Assembly (NCBI GenBank): GCA_049968515.1
Contig: JBMFQR010000047.1
Span: 1 to 9,878, forward strand
Direction: 5' to 3'
Length of the DNA: 9,878 nucleotides
Source: JAOACQ01 sp049968515
GTDB taxonomy: Bacteria > Spirochaetota > Brevinematia > Brevinematales > JAOACQ01
Below, in pieces: positions 1 through 6,436 of the stretch. The translations under genes were made by a program, and so were the position numbers. Below the pieces are notes generated by a model. The model saw only the letters and a program-made list of their open reading frames with translations, did no database searches and was not told where the DNA came from. Within the stretch, counting starts at the first letter, position 1; each line of letters starts with the position of its first letter.

Positions 1-249
1 CTCAATTAATGGATAGTGAATTAGCTGTCCTGGAATGTTTGATAAAGATTGATAAGGATCTATACCCGTATATAGTATTCTATTCTGTCTCACAAAAGTG
101 TTTGCCACTTCACCAGCAAGAATTATGACTGGCGAACCAAGAGTAGAAGAAGCTAAATTTTTTAAATCTGTCTTTTCAATCTTCTCCTCTGGTAAAGAAG
201 CATTTTGCACTAAAACCACAGGAACATTCCTCTTAAAAATTTTTTTAGC
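1..249 (-). CDS. hemD: Continuation of CobA and N-terminus of a HemD-like uroporphyrinogen-III synthase (partial, in the -1 frame)
   Basis: Read in the -1 frame relative to hemC-cobA, this stretch is open to the left edge. It encodes KIFKRNVPVVLVQNASLPEE and then LASSTLGSPVIILAGEVAN, the standard end of CobA (with the ENAT-like and GEV segments). It is followed by RILYTGIDPYQSLSNI and HYPLIE, which resembles the beginning of HemD (a strand, a short helix, then a PLIE-type strand). HemD cyclises hydroxymethylbilane to uroporphyrinogen III. The frame is open upstream to position 297 (a TAG sits at 298-300), so the crossover lies between there and 212. This is most likely one HemC-CobA-HemD polypeptide. 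The HemD assignment rests on about 25 residues and is tentative, and the 3' end is outside the window. Confidence 0.7.
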
Positions 250-1406
250 TTTTTTTGAATTTCCTTTTTTGATGAAGAACCCATATAAAATACATAGCTA
301 CTTATCTTATCTTTATGTTCCTTTCCCTTTAGATGTCCACTTTCAAAGATAACTTTGCTTCCAGCTTTTCTGTTCGTAAGAGATAATAAAACAGAAGAAG
401 CGGCAGCAAAAGAAGAGCTTATACCATTTATCACTTCAACATTAATGAATCTTCTTAGCAAAAATTCTATTTCTTCCTGTGCCCTTCCAAAAATAAGTGG
501 ATCTCCCCCCTTAAGTCTCACAACTTTTTTGCCCATTAAAGCAAATTTGTATAAATTTTTGTTTATTTCTTCCTGACTTACTGAATGTCTGTGCTCTCTT
601 TTTCCTGCATAGATTTTTATTGCTTTTTTGCTTAAATTTAAAATTTCTTCGTTTATAAGGTCATCATATATTATGACATCTGCATTTTCAAGGCAATTTT
701 TTGCTTTAATGGTTAGTAAATTCATTTCACCCGGGCCGGCTCCAACAAGATAAACTTTTCCATAGTCTTTTCTCTCATCCAGTGGGAAAAATATTTTTTT
801 TAGATCGGGACGATCTTTTCTAATAGTTATTGCAAGCTTCCCCTGAAGCGGATGTGTTTCAAATGGCAGAACTTCAGATACTCTATCAAGAAGCCCAAGT
901 CTTTCGAGAGCACATAAGGCAACAATTATTGCATCAACCTTTCCACTATCAAGGATTGATAAACGTTCTTCAATTGTGCCTCTTATACTCACAATTTTTA
1001 AGTCCGGACGCAATCTCAAGATATTTTCTTTTCTCAATTTTGAAGAAAGCCCTATTTTAGCACCTTCTGGTAGCTCGATAAGTTTAAGTTTATTTTTGCT
1101 TACCAGTGCATCTTCTTTACTTTTGCCTTTAGTTAATGCAGCAAGGTCTATTCCATAAGGCAAAGGAAAAGGTAAGTCTTTTGCAGAGTGGATTGCCACA
1201 TCAGCCACACCTGAAAGTATAGCTTTATCAAGCTCTCTGGTAAAAAAATCTTCAGGGACATCTTTAAGTAGTGATACACCTTTATGTTTATCTCCATATG
1301 AAAGAACTGGAACAAGCTCATAATCTAAATTCAATTCGCTGAAAACCTCTTCTACCTGTTTTAAGGATAGATTTGAATTTCTCGCAATTACTTTTATCTT
1401 GTTCAT
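210..1406 (-). CDS. hemC: HemC-CobA fusion: truncated hydroxymethylbilane synthase joined to uroporphyrinogen-III C-methyltransferase
   Basis: Residues 1 to about 210 match hydroxymethylbilane synthase (HemC) domains 1 and 2: IARNSNLSL near the start, IHSAKDLP with the catalytic Asp at D77, SIRGTIEERL, and HPLQGKLAITIR. The third HemC domain, with the cysteine that carries the dipyrromethane cofactor, is absent. CobA follows at once from residue 216: KVYLVGAGPGEMNLLTIKA, YAGKREHRHSVSQ, VVRLKGGDPLIFGR and ESGHLKG, the SAM-binding methylase that makes precorrin-2. The zero frame ends at a TAG (210-212), cutting off CobA's last 50 or so residues. These continue in the -1 frame and run into a HemD-like start. 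The ATG overlaps the hemA stop as ATGA. The lost domain makes HemC activity doubtful, as the cofactor could not be held in the usual way. Confidence 0.88.
   Translation of the reverse strand: MNKIKVIARNSNLSLKQVEEVFSELNLDYELVPVLSYGDKHKGVSLLKDVPEDFFTRELDKAILSGVADVAIHSAKDLPFPLPYGIDLAALTKGKSKEDALVSKNKLKLIELPEGAKIGLSSKLRKENILRLRPDLKIVSIRGTIEERLSILDSGKVDAIIVALCALERLGLLDRVSEVLPFETHPLQGKLAITIRKDRPDLKKIFFPLDERKDYGKVYLVGAGPGEMNLLTIKAKNCLENADVIIYDDLINEEILNLSKKAIKIYAGKREHRHSVSQEEINKNLYKFALMGKKVVRLKGGDPLIFGRAQEEIEFLLRRFINVEVINGISSSFAAASSVLLSLTNRKAGSKVIFESGHLKGKEHKDKISSYVFYMGSSSKKEIQKKLKKFLRGMFLWF
240..266 (-). other. Tandem -1 slippery sequences and SD-like element at the hemC-cobA/hemD frame change
   Basis: On the coding strand, A AAA AAG (255-249) and then A AAA AAA (246-240) both lie in the zero frame with exactly the X XXY YYZ register needed for -1 ribosomal slippage. 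AAGGAA (266-261), like a Shine-Dalgarno sequence, sits about 6 bases before the first. A -1 slip at either one yields the reading frame that completes CobA and enters HemD. A one-base deletion in either A7 run would look the same. Confidence 0.6.
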
Positions 1407-2311
1407 ACTAAATCCCTACAAAGTTTATTATTTCTTAAAATTGAGATAAGAAACTTTTCTGTTTCTATAAAGGCAAGTTTTTCTGCCTTTTTTCTTTCTT
1501 CTTCTCTTTTTTCCATAGAAGAGATTATTAACCTTTCTGTCTCATGAACATCGTAGTATTTAACATTTCTTAATTCTTTAACAGAACTCTCAACATCATT
1601 TGGCACAGCAAGATCTATTATTAAAATATCTTTGTCCAAAGGAATATCGACTTGTTTGACAATTATATGAGGGGCAGATGTCGCACTGATTAATACATCT
1701 GTATGAGATAAAACATTTCTAAGTTCATCAAGCTTAAAAACACTTGCTTCATATTTTCTTGAAATCTCTAAAGCCTTTTCATATGTTCTATTTCCAAGAT
1801 AAATCTGTCTTACACCACACTTTTTGAAGTATTTTAATAGATCTTCGCTTATTTTATTCACACCGATTATAGTAATATTTAAATCTTTAAGAATTGAAAA
1901 GTTGTTTTTTATAATTTTATATGCGGCTAAAGAGTGTGATGGTGCACCTTCACTTATTTTCGTTTCATTTCTTATCTTTTTTCCGGCATTAAATGCCTTT
2001 TGAAATAAGAGATTTAAATTTCTGGATGTTGTTTTGTTAAACAGGGCTTCTTCGTATGCCTTTTTTATTTGATGAAGGATATAAACTTCACCTATTAAAG
2101 GAGATTTTATCCCAGAGGCTAAAGAAAAAAGATGAAAAGCAATGTTAAAGTCATTTTCATAAGAATCTTTATGATTATCATAATACAGTTCAACTCTATC
2201 GCATGTCTTTAAAAGCACATACTTATCTGGTAAGCGATTTATGATTCTTTTGTAAAATTCCTCTCTTTCACTTATGGAAAAATGGTAATCTCTTCCATCA
2301 AAACCCCACAT
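1403..2311 (-). CDS. hemA: Glutamyl-tRNA reductase-like protein (HemA), short form
   Basis: The 302-residue protein resembles GluTR, which turns glutamyl-tRNA into glutamate-1-semialdehyde for tetrapyrroles. The catalytic Cys is C37 in LKTCDRVELY. Also seen are LFSLASGIKSPLIGEVYILHQIKKAYEEA (61-89), FQKAFNAGKKIRNET (103-117), a Rossmann region with LGNRT (172-176) and the LIIDLAVPNDV segment. Two features are odd. The protein ends about 100 residues before the usual GluTR C-terminus, so the dimerisation domain is missing. The nucleotide-binding GAGEMG is replaced by GVNKIS (150-155). A TAG lies just upstream of the ATG, so no longer start exists. It overlaps sirC by 14 bp and shares an ATGA with hemC, indicating translational coupling. 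Activity is uncertain. Confidence 0.88.
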   Translation of the reverse strand: MWGFDGRDYHFSISEREEFYKRIINRLPDKYVLLKTCDRVELYYDNHKDSYENDFNIAFHLFSLASGIKSPLIGEVYILHQIKKAYEEALFNKTTSRNLNLLFQKAFNAGKKIRNETKISEGAPSHSLAAYKIIKNNFSILKDLNITIIGVNKISEDLLKYFKKCGVRQIYLGNRTYEKALEISRKYEASVFKLDELRNVLSHTDVLISATSAPHIIVKQVDIPLDKDILIIDLAVPNDVESSVKELRNVKYYDVHETERLIISSMEKREEERKKAEKLAFIETEKFLISILRNNKLCRDLV

Positions 2312-2750
2312 CCTCTAAAAACTCCCTTATTCTATTTCTTAAAGCTATACTTTTGTTGACATCTGTAGCATCACTTGTTACTGCAATACTCATAAAGCCT
2401 CTTTTGTATATCGCTGGAGATATAAAATCAGAAAGAGATGGATTATCACAAACGTTTACAAGTATTTTTCTTCTTTTTGCATCCTTTGAGATTTTTTCAT
2501 TAAGTTTTGGATTATCTGTACATATATAAACAATTGAAAAACCTTTTAAGTATTTGGCTTTATAAGGTTTTTGAATGAAATAATAACTGTTGAAGTTATC
2601 TAACAATTCTTTATCAAACTCTTTTGCAAGAAATGTTATATTTTCTGTATATTGAGAGAGAATTTTAGCCTTTTTTAAGGCAACCTTTCCTCCGCCGATA
2701 ATGAGGATTTTTTTACCTTCAATATTTATTGCTAAAGGTAGATAGCTCAT
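2298..2750 (-). CDS. sirC: Precorrin-2 dehydrogenase (siroheme synthase N-terminal-type), SirC
   Basis: The 150-residue enzyme oxidises precorrin-2 to sirohydrochlorin with NAD. It shows the Rossmann motif ILIIGGGKVALKKAKIL (15-31), the conserved NVCDNPSLSDFISPA (about 99-113) with D102 at the likely catalytic position, and the GFMSIAVTSDATDVN stretch matching the family's IAISTxGxSP region. It corresponds to the N-terminal half of CysG/Met8 and is short, ending soon after ALRNRIREFL. The C-terminal helical extension and any chelatase-specific region are missing, so iron insertion may need a separate chelatase (none is seen in the window). The start ATG follows GAGAGG and lies 10 bp after the cysN stop. 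Its end overlaps hemA by 14 bp. Confidence 0.92.
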   Translation of the reverse strand: MSYLPLAINIEGKKILIIGGGKVALKKAKILSQYTENITFLAKEFDKELLDNFNSYYFIQKPYKAKYLKGFSIVYICTDNPKLNEKISKDAKRRKILVNVCDNPSLSDFISPAIYKRGFMSIAVTSDATDVNKSIALRNRIREFLEDVGF

Positions 2751-2760
2751 AAAGCCTCTC

Positions 2761-4041
2761 TTAAATAAAGTATTCTATAATTTTATTTTCCTTCAAAGCA
2801 CTTATTATCTGTTTTATAATAAAATCATCATTTTCAGTTTCGTTAAATATTAGATCATAAAAATTTGTCTCAATTTCCTTGCCTATTTTAACAATAAATA
2901 TCTCGTAAGGAGAATTGAGTAATTTTAAGACTTCATACTCATATTTCTTCAAATCAGCAACATAGCTTACAAATATAATTCCTGCATCCGTAAGAATATG
3001 GGAGAGCTCCCCAAGTCTTCTTATTTTCTCTTCTCTATCAGTATTTTCATAAAAGCTCAAATCTTTATCAAGCCCGATGCTTACAGAAGTCATTGAAAGA
3101 AAATAAGTATTTTTATCAAGTTGAAAGAGTTCTTTTTCAAGAAGTTTTGCTATCTCTCTAATCTTTTCGTAATTTGTCCCTGTAATTAAAACAAATTTAC
3201 CCTTATGTCTATGCTTTAGCTCTCTTGCGGTTTGAGAAACATATCCCTTATCCCACTTTCTTTCTCTTTCAATAATTTCATTCTCAAGAGAGAGGATTTT
3301 ATCTTCAAGTTTTTCAAGAATTATTCCACATCCAGATATACGATATTGATCTATCACAACAAAGCGAGATGTTTTTTGAAGTGTTTGAATAGTATCAGAA
3401 GCTATTGGTTTTAAACTTTCAAAGACACATTTGCCTATATCGTATCTTTCAAGCCTATCTTTTTTTGTTAGATTTTCTGGATCTGCTGAATCTATAACAT
3501 TTACAATTTCTGTTATTTTAAGATTTACCTTTTGTGTGCCAATTTTAGCAAGATAAGGCTTGCCTACGATAAGCGGAGCACTTTCCATCCAGAATATATT
3601 TCCAATAAAACGTCGTGAAACAAATGGTTGAAGTTCGTTTTCTTTTGCTATAATTTCACCCGAAGAAATGTAGAAAAACTTGTCTTTGATGGTAAAACCA
3701 ACGCATTCTCCGGCTTTTGCTTCATCTAAAGAATTTGGAAATACTTCTATACTTTCTATTGTAGATTTCTTTAAAGACGGATAGAATATAACTTTATCTC
3801 CCTTTTTAATTTTTCCATATTCTATCAAACCAGCGAGTATTCTTTTTTCATCATCTCCTTTTGTAAATTTATAAATATCCTGTACTGGAAATCTAAATGG
3901 TAAAATTTCTGGATTGTCTTCAATTTCCCAGCTTTCAATTTCTTCTAAAAGTGTTTTACCATTATACCATTCTAAATTTTTAGACCTTGCAACAATATTT
4001 TCGCCATTTCTGGCACTAACTGGAATAAAAATCTGCTTTTT
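2761..4041 (-). CDS. cysN: CysN domains II-III fused to an APS-kinase-like domain lacking catalytic motifs (3' segment of frameshifted cysN)
   Basis: This frame is open from the A7 run at 4037-4043 and continues CysN: QIFIPVSARNGEN, WYNGKTLLEEIES, then PFRFPVQDIYKFTKGDDEKRILAG, the usual entry to beta-barrel domains II and III. A TTG at 3828 is internal to this and is not a real start. The corrected CysN would be about 599 residues, longer than a lone CysN (about 430-475). From about position 3216 the last 145 residues resemble APS kinase (CysC): KFVLITG, then DREEKIRRLGELSHILTDAGIIFVSYV, equivalent to the CysC segment with ENIRR-GE and DAG. However, the P-loop GLSGSGKST is replaced by GTNYEKIRE (3180 to about 3154), the catalytic GDNVR is replaced by MTSVS, and the substrate-lid segment is missing. 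It is therefore probably not a kinase. Confidence 0.88.
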   Translation of the reverse strand, partial: KKQIFIPVSARNGENIVARSKNLEWYNGKTLLEEIESWEIEDNPEILPFRFPVQDIYKFTKGDDEKRILAGLIEYGKIKKGDKVIFYPSLKKSTIESIEVFPNSLDEAKAGECVGFTIKDKFFYISSGEIIAKENELQPFVSRRFIGNIFWMESAPLIVGKPYLAKIGTQKVNLKITEIVNVIDSADPENLTKKDRLERYDIGKCVFESLKPIASDTIQTLQKTSRFVVIDQYRISGCGIILEKLEDKILSLENEIIERERKWDKGYVSQTARELKHRHKGKFVLITGTNYEKIREIAKLLEKELFQLDKNTYFLSMTSVSIGLDKDLSFYENTDREEKIRRLGELSHILTDAGIIFVSYVADLKKYEYEVLKLLNSPYEIFIVKIGKEIETNFYDLIFNETENDDFIIKQIISALKENKIIEYFI

Positions 4042-4561
4042 TTACTCCAACACTCTTAAGAAAATCAGAATACTCATTTACAATTTTATCATATTTTTTT
4101 TTGTTATAGTTTATAATATCCATTTTATTTACAGCCACACATATGTAATTAAGACCTAAGATTGAGAGTAGGTAGCCATGTCTTTTAGTATTTTCCTTTA
4201 TTCCCTCACTCGCATCTATAACAATTATTCCAGCCTGTGCTCTTGAAGCTCCTGTAACCATATTCTTTACAAAATCAAAATGCCCCGGTGCATCTATAAT
4301 TAAATAATCCCTTTTCTCAGTCTTAAAAAAGCATCTTGCAGCATCTATAGTTATACCCTGAGATTGCTCTTCTTTCAGAGCATCAAGCAAAAAGGCATAC
4401 TCAAATGTCTTTGCATTTTTCTCACAATAGCTTTTTACAGCCTCAAGTTTTCCTTCAGGAAGAAAATTTGTATCGGCAAGTAGTCTGCCAATAAGTGTAC
4501 TCTTCCCATGGTCAACATGCCCTACAATCACTATGTTTAGCTGTTCTCTATTATCTTTCAT
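4016..4561 (-). CDS. cysN: Sulfate adenylyltransferase subunit 1, GTPase part (5' segment of frameshifted cysN)
   Basis: This segment encodes the translation-factor-type GTPase domain of CysN, which couples GTP hydrolysis to APS formation by CysD. G1 is GHVDHGKST (14-22), followed by GITIDAA (G2 and switch I), DAPGH (G3) and NKMD (G4). The zero frame then ends at a TAG after a short irrelevant tail (ADFYSS), just before the G5 region. Skipping one base in the A7 run at 4037-4043 gives GVKKQIFIPVSARNGEN, restoring the G5-like SAR motif and joining the next segment. The upstream frame there is closed by TAA directly before the A run, so the shift must lie inside it. The start ATG has a strong GGAGG. 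As read here the fragment alone cannot be a working CysN; a sequencing indel, transcript slippage or a real mutation would explain it. Confidence 0.9.
   Translation of the reverse strand: MKDNREQLNIVIVGHVDHGKSTLIGRLLADTNFLPEGKLEAVKSYCEKNAKTFEYAFLLDALKEEQSQGITIDAARCFFKTEKRDYLIIDAPGHFDFVKNMVTGASRAQAGIIVIDASEGIKENTKRHGYLLSILGLNYICVAVNKMDIINYNKKKYDKIVNEYSDFLKSVGVKKADFYSS
4037..4043 (-). other. Frameshift point inside cysN (A7 homopolymer)
   Basis: On the coding strand, GTA AAA AAA GCA contains seven adenines. Dropping one A (a net +1 shift) fuses the GTPase domain to domains II and III with perfect CysN homology on both sides. A longer A9 run at 4094-4102, about 50 bases upstream, reads correctly in frame, so the disruption is confined to this A7. 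An indel in sequencing or assembly, RNA polymerase slippage, or a true mutation are all possible. Confidence 0.85.
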
Positions 4562-4606
4562 CTTTCCTCCACAACTTTAATAAGTTTTCCCCAACTTTCA
4601 ACTGCA

Positions 4607-5494
4607 TTACATATACCCATCTTTTCTCAAGGTTTCAAGACTTCCTCCATCTTCTTTGTCCTGCTCTCTTCCAGCTCTTTCCGCTACCTTTGCAAATTTT
4701 CCTGTTTTTAGTTCTTCAATTATTTCATAAACATTTTTGGCTGTTGACTCTACAGGCTTTGTGCAGGGAGCACAACCCAAAGATCTATATCGTTTGCCAT
4801 TACCATTATCAAAGTAGAGTGAAACTACAGGTATATTTTCTCTTGCGATATATTCCCATACGTCAAGTTCTGTCCAATCAAGAAGCGGATGTATTCTAAT
4901 ATGAGATTTTGGTGGAAAACTTGTGTTAAAGTAGTTCCATATTTCAGGAGGCTGATCGGCAATATTCCATTCACTTTCAAGTCCTCTCGGAGAAAAATAT
5001 CTCTCCTTTGACCTGCTTCCTTCCTCATCGGCCCTTATTCCAACAATAACACCACCAAAAGGCTCTCTATTTTCCCAGATTTCAAATTTCCCGTTATTAT
5101 GATTGAGTCTATATCTTGGCCACTCTCCTGAAAGTGTATACTTTAAGGCATCACTTTTTAGATTTTTGCAGCAGGTAATTCTATCCACATTTCCATCTGG
5201 AAAAGTGAGTTTTTTTTCTAAAGCCTCTCGATTTTCTCCGTATATTAGCTCAAATCCAAGCTCTAATGCAAGTCTATTTCTATACTTTATCATTTCAGGA
5301 ATCTTAAAGTGTGTATCAATATGAAGTAATGGAAAAGGAATATGACCAAAGAAGGCTTTTCTTGCTAAAGCAAGAAGAACCGTACTGTCTTTACCGATAG
5401 ACCAGAGCATTACCAGATTTTTGTTTTTAAACTCTCTATATGCTTCACGAAAAATGTAGATACTCTGAGCCTCAAGTTTAGATAATCTATCCAT
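4607..5494 (-). CDS. cysD: Sulfate adenylyltransferase subunit 2 (ATP sulfurylase catalytic subunit)
   Basis: The 295-residue N-type PP-loop ATP pyrophosphatase forms APS from sulfate and ATP, driven by GTP hydrolysis on CysN. Motifs seen are the PP-loop SIGKDSTVLL (32-41), ARKAFFGHIPFPLLHIDT, GIRADEEGSRSKERYFSPR (152-170), HPLLDWTELDVWEYI (202-216) and the C-terminal LETLRKDGYM. Length is close to the usual 300. Unlike E. coli CysD it contains C108-C109 (ITCCKNLKSDALKY) and a CxxC at 241-244 (SLGCAPCTKPVES), the four-cysteine arrangement that binds [4Fe-4S] in APS reductases of the same fold. I recall this form from other anaerobes, but a cluster is inference. The ATG follows GAGGGGAG. cysN starts 45 bp after its stop, the largest gap in the operon. 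Confidence 0.96.
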   Translation of the reverse strand: MDRLSKLEAQSIYIFREAYREFKNKNLVMLWSIGKDSTVLLALARKAFFGHIPFPLLHIDTHFKIPEMIKYRNRLALELGFELIYGENREALEKKLTFPDGNVDRITCCKNLKSDALKYTLSGEWPRYRLNHNNGKFEIWENREPFGGVIVGIRADEEGSRSKERYFSPRGLESEWNIADQPPEIWNYFNTSFPPKSHIRIHPLLDWTELDVWEYIARENIPVVSLYFDNGNGKRYRSLGCAPCTKPVESTAKNVYEIIEELKTGKFAKVAERAGREQDKEDGGSLETLRKDGYM

Positions 5495-5503
5495 CTCTCC
5501 CCC

Positions 5504-6436
5504 TCACACATTATAATATTGTGCGACACTGAAATACCTTTCTCCAGAGTCCGGCAAAACAGTGATGACCCTTTTTCCTTCCCCTAATTCTCTTGCAACT
5601 TTCATCGCAGCATAAACATTTGCTCCTGAAGAAATTCCTGCAAAAATCCCTTCTAATCTTGCAAGCTTCTTTGATGTTATAAAAGCATCATTATCAGCTA
5701 CTTTAATTATTTCATCAATAATCTCTTTATTTAATACAGAAGGCACAAAACCAGCTCCTATTCCTGGAATTTTATGCGGACCTGGTTTTTCTCCTGACAA
5801 AACTGCTGATGAAGCTGGTTCAACAGCTATAATTTTTATATTTTTGTTATAATCTTTAAGGATTTCTCCCACTCCAGTTATAGTTCCTCCTGTCCCGATT
5901 CCGGCAACAAAGGCATCCAATTTACCACCGGTAGCTTCAATTATCTCCTTTGCTGTGGTTTTTCTATGTATCTCTGGATTTGCTGGATTATCAAATTGTC
6001 TTAAAATTATTGAATTCTCAATCTTTTTGGCAAGCTCTTCAGCCTTTTCTATTGCACCATTCATACTCTCATAAGCTGGAGTAAGCACAACTTCAGCACC
6101 ATAAGACTTTAGAATATAAATTCTCTCAAGACTCATTGATTCTGGCATTGTAAGAATACATTTATAGCCTTTTACTGCACAGATCATAGCTATTCCTATA
6201 CCCGTATTTCCAGAAGTAGGCTCTATAATTGTTGCCCCCTCTTTTATTAACCCCTTCTTTTCAGCATCCTCTATCATAGAAAGGGCTATTCTATCCTTTA
6301 TGCTCCCGCCCGGATTAAAAAACTCAAGCTTGACAAGAATCTCTGCGCTATTTTCTGGCACGATTTTGTTAAGCCTTATTATAGGTGTGCTTCCTATAAG
6401 TGCCAATACATTGTCGTAAACATTCTTATATCTCAT
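5504..6436 (-). CDS. cysK: Cysteine synthase (O-acetylserine sulfhydrylase)
   Basis: The 310-residue pyridoxal-phosphate enzyme joins sulfide to O-acetylserine to form cysteine, the end step of assimilation. The PLP lysine is K47 in NPGGSIKDRI. The substrate loop is EPTSGNTGIG (72-81), the phosphate-binding loop is GTGGTITG (about 175-185), and a conserved PGIGAGFVP and GISSGAN follow near 230 and 265. Length and motif order are those of a full-length CysK/CysM-fold protein. CysK, CysM or a cystathionine beta-synthase-type catalytic domain share these motifs, but the sulfate-reduction context supports CysK. The start overlaps the end of the permease gene by 11 bp and has AGGAGA upstream. The TGA stop is 9 bp before cysD. 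Confidence 0.96.
   Translation of the reverse strand: MRYKNVYDNVLALIGSTPIIRLNKIVPENSAEILVKLEFFNPGGSIKDRIALSMIEDAEKKGLIKEGATIIEPTSGNTGIGIAMICAVKGYKCILTMPESMSLERIYILKSYGAEVVLTPAYESMNGAIEKAEELAKKIENSIILRQFDNPANPEIHRKTTAKEIIEATGGKLDAFVAGIGTGGTITGVGEILKDYNKNIKIIAVEPASSAVLSGEKPGPHKIPGIGAGFVPSVLNKEIIDEIIKVADNDAFITSKKLARLEGIFAGISSGANVYAAMKVARELGEGKRVITVLPDSGERYFSVAQYYNV

Noticed and set aside
228..247. A-tract followed by T-tract near 230-247 as a rho-independent terminator
   Set aside because: There is no GC-rich stem, and it lies inside coding sequence that continues in the -1 frame.
98..352. Plus-strand open frame opposite the hemC-cobA/hemD junction
   Set aside because: It is antisense to conserved CobA sequence in both relevant frames, has no recognisable domain and no ribosome binding site; a shadow of the A/T-rich gene.
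2761..3216. A working APS kinase (CysC) domain
   Set aside because: The P-loop, GDNVR motif and substrate lid are all missing.
2761..3828. A separate gene starting at the TTG at 3828
   Set aside because: The frame continues upstream with clear CysN sequence (PFRFPVQDIYKF and before), so the TTG is internal to the frameshifted cysN.
4562..4606. Internal promoter in the cysD-cysN gap
   Set aside because: Only 45 bp with no convincing -35/-10 pair; it contains just the cysN ribosome binding site.
4495..4899. Plus-strand 134-residue open frame across the cysD/cysN boundary
   Set aside because: It mirrors coding sequence of two real genes and has no homology I recognise.
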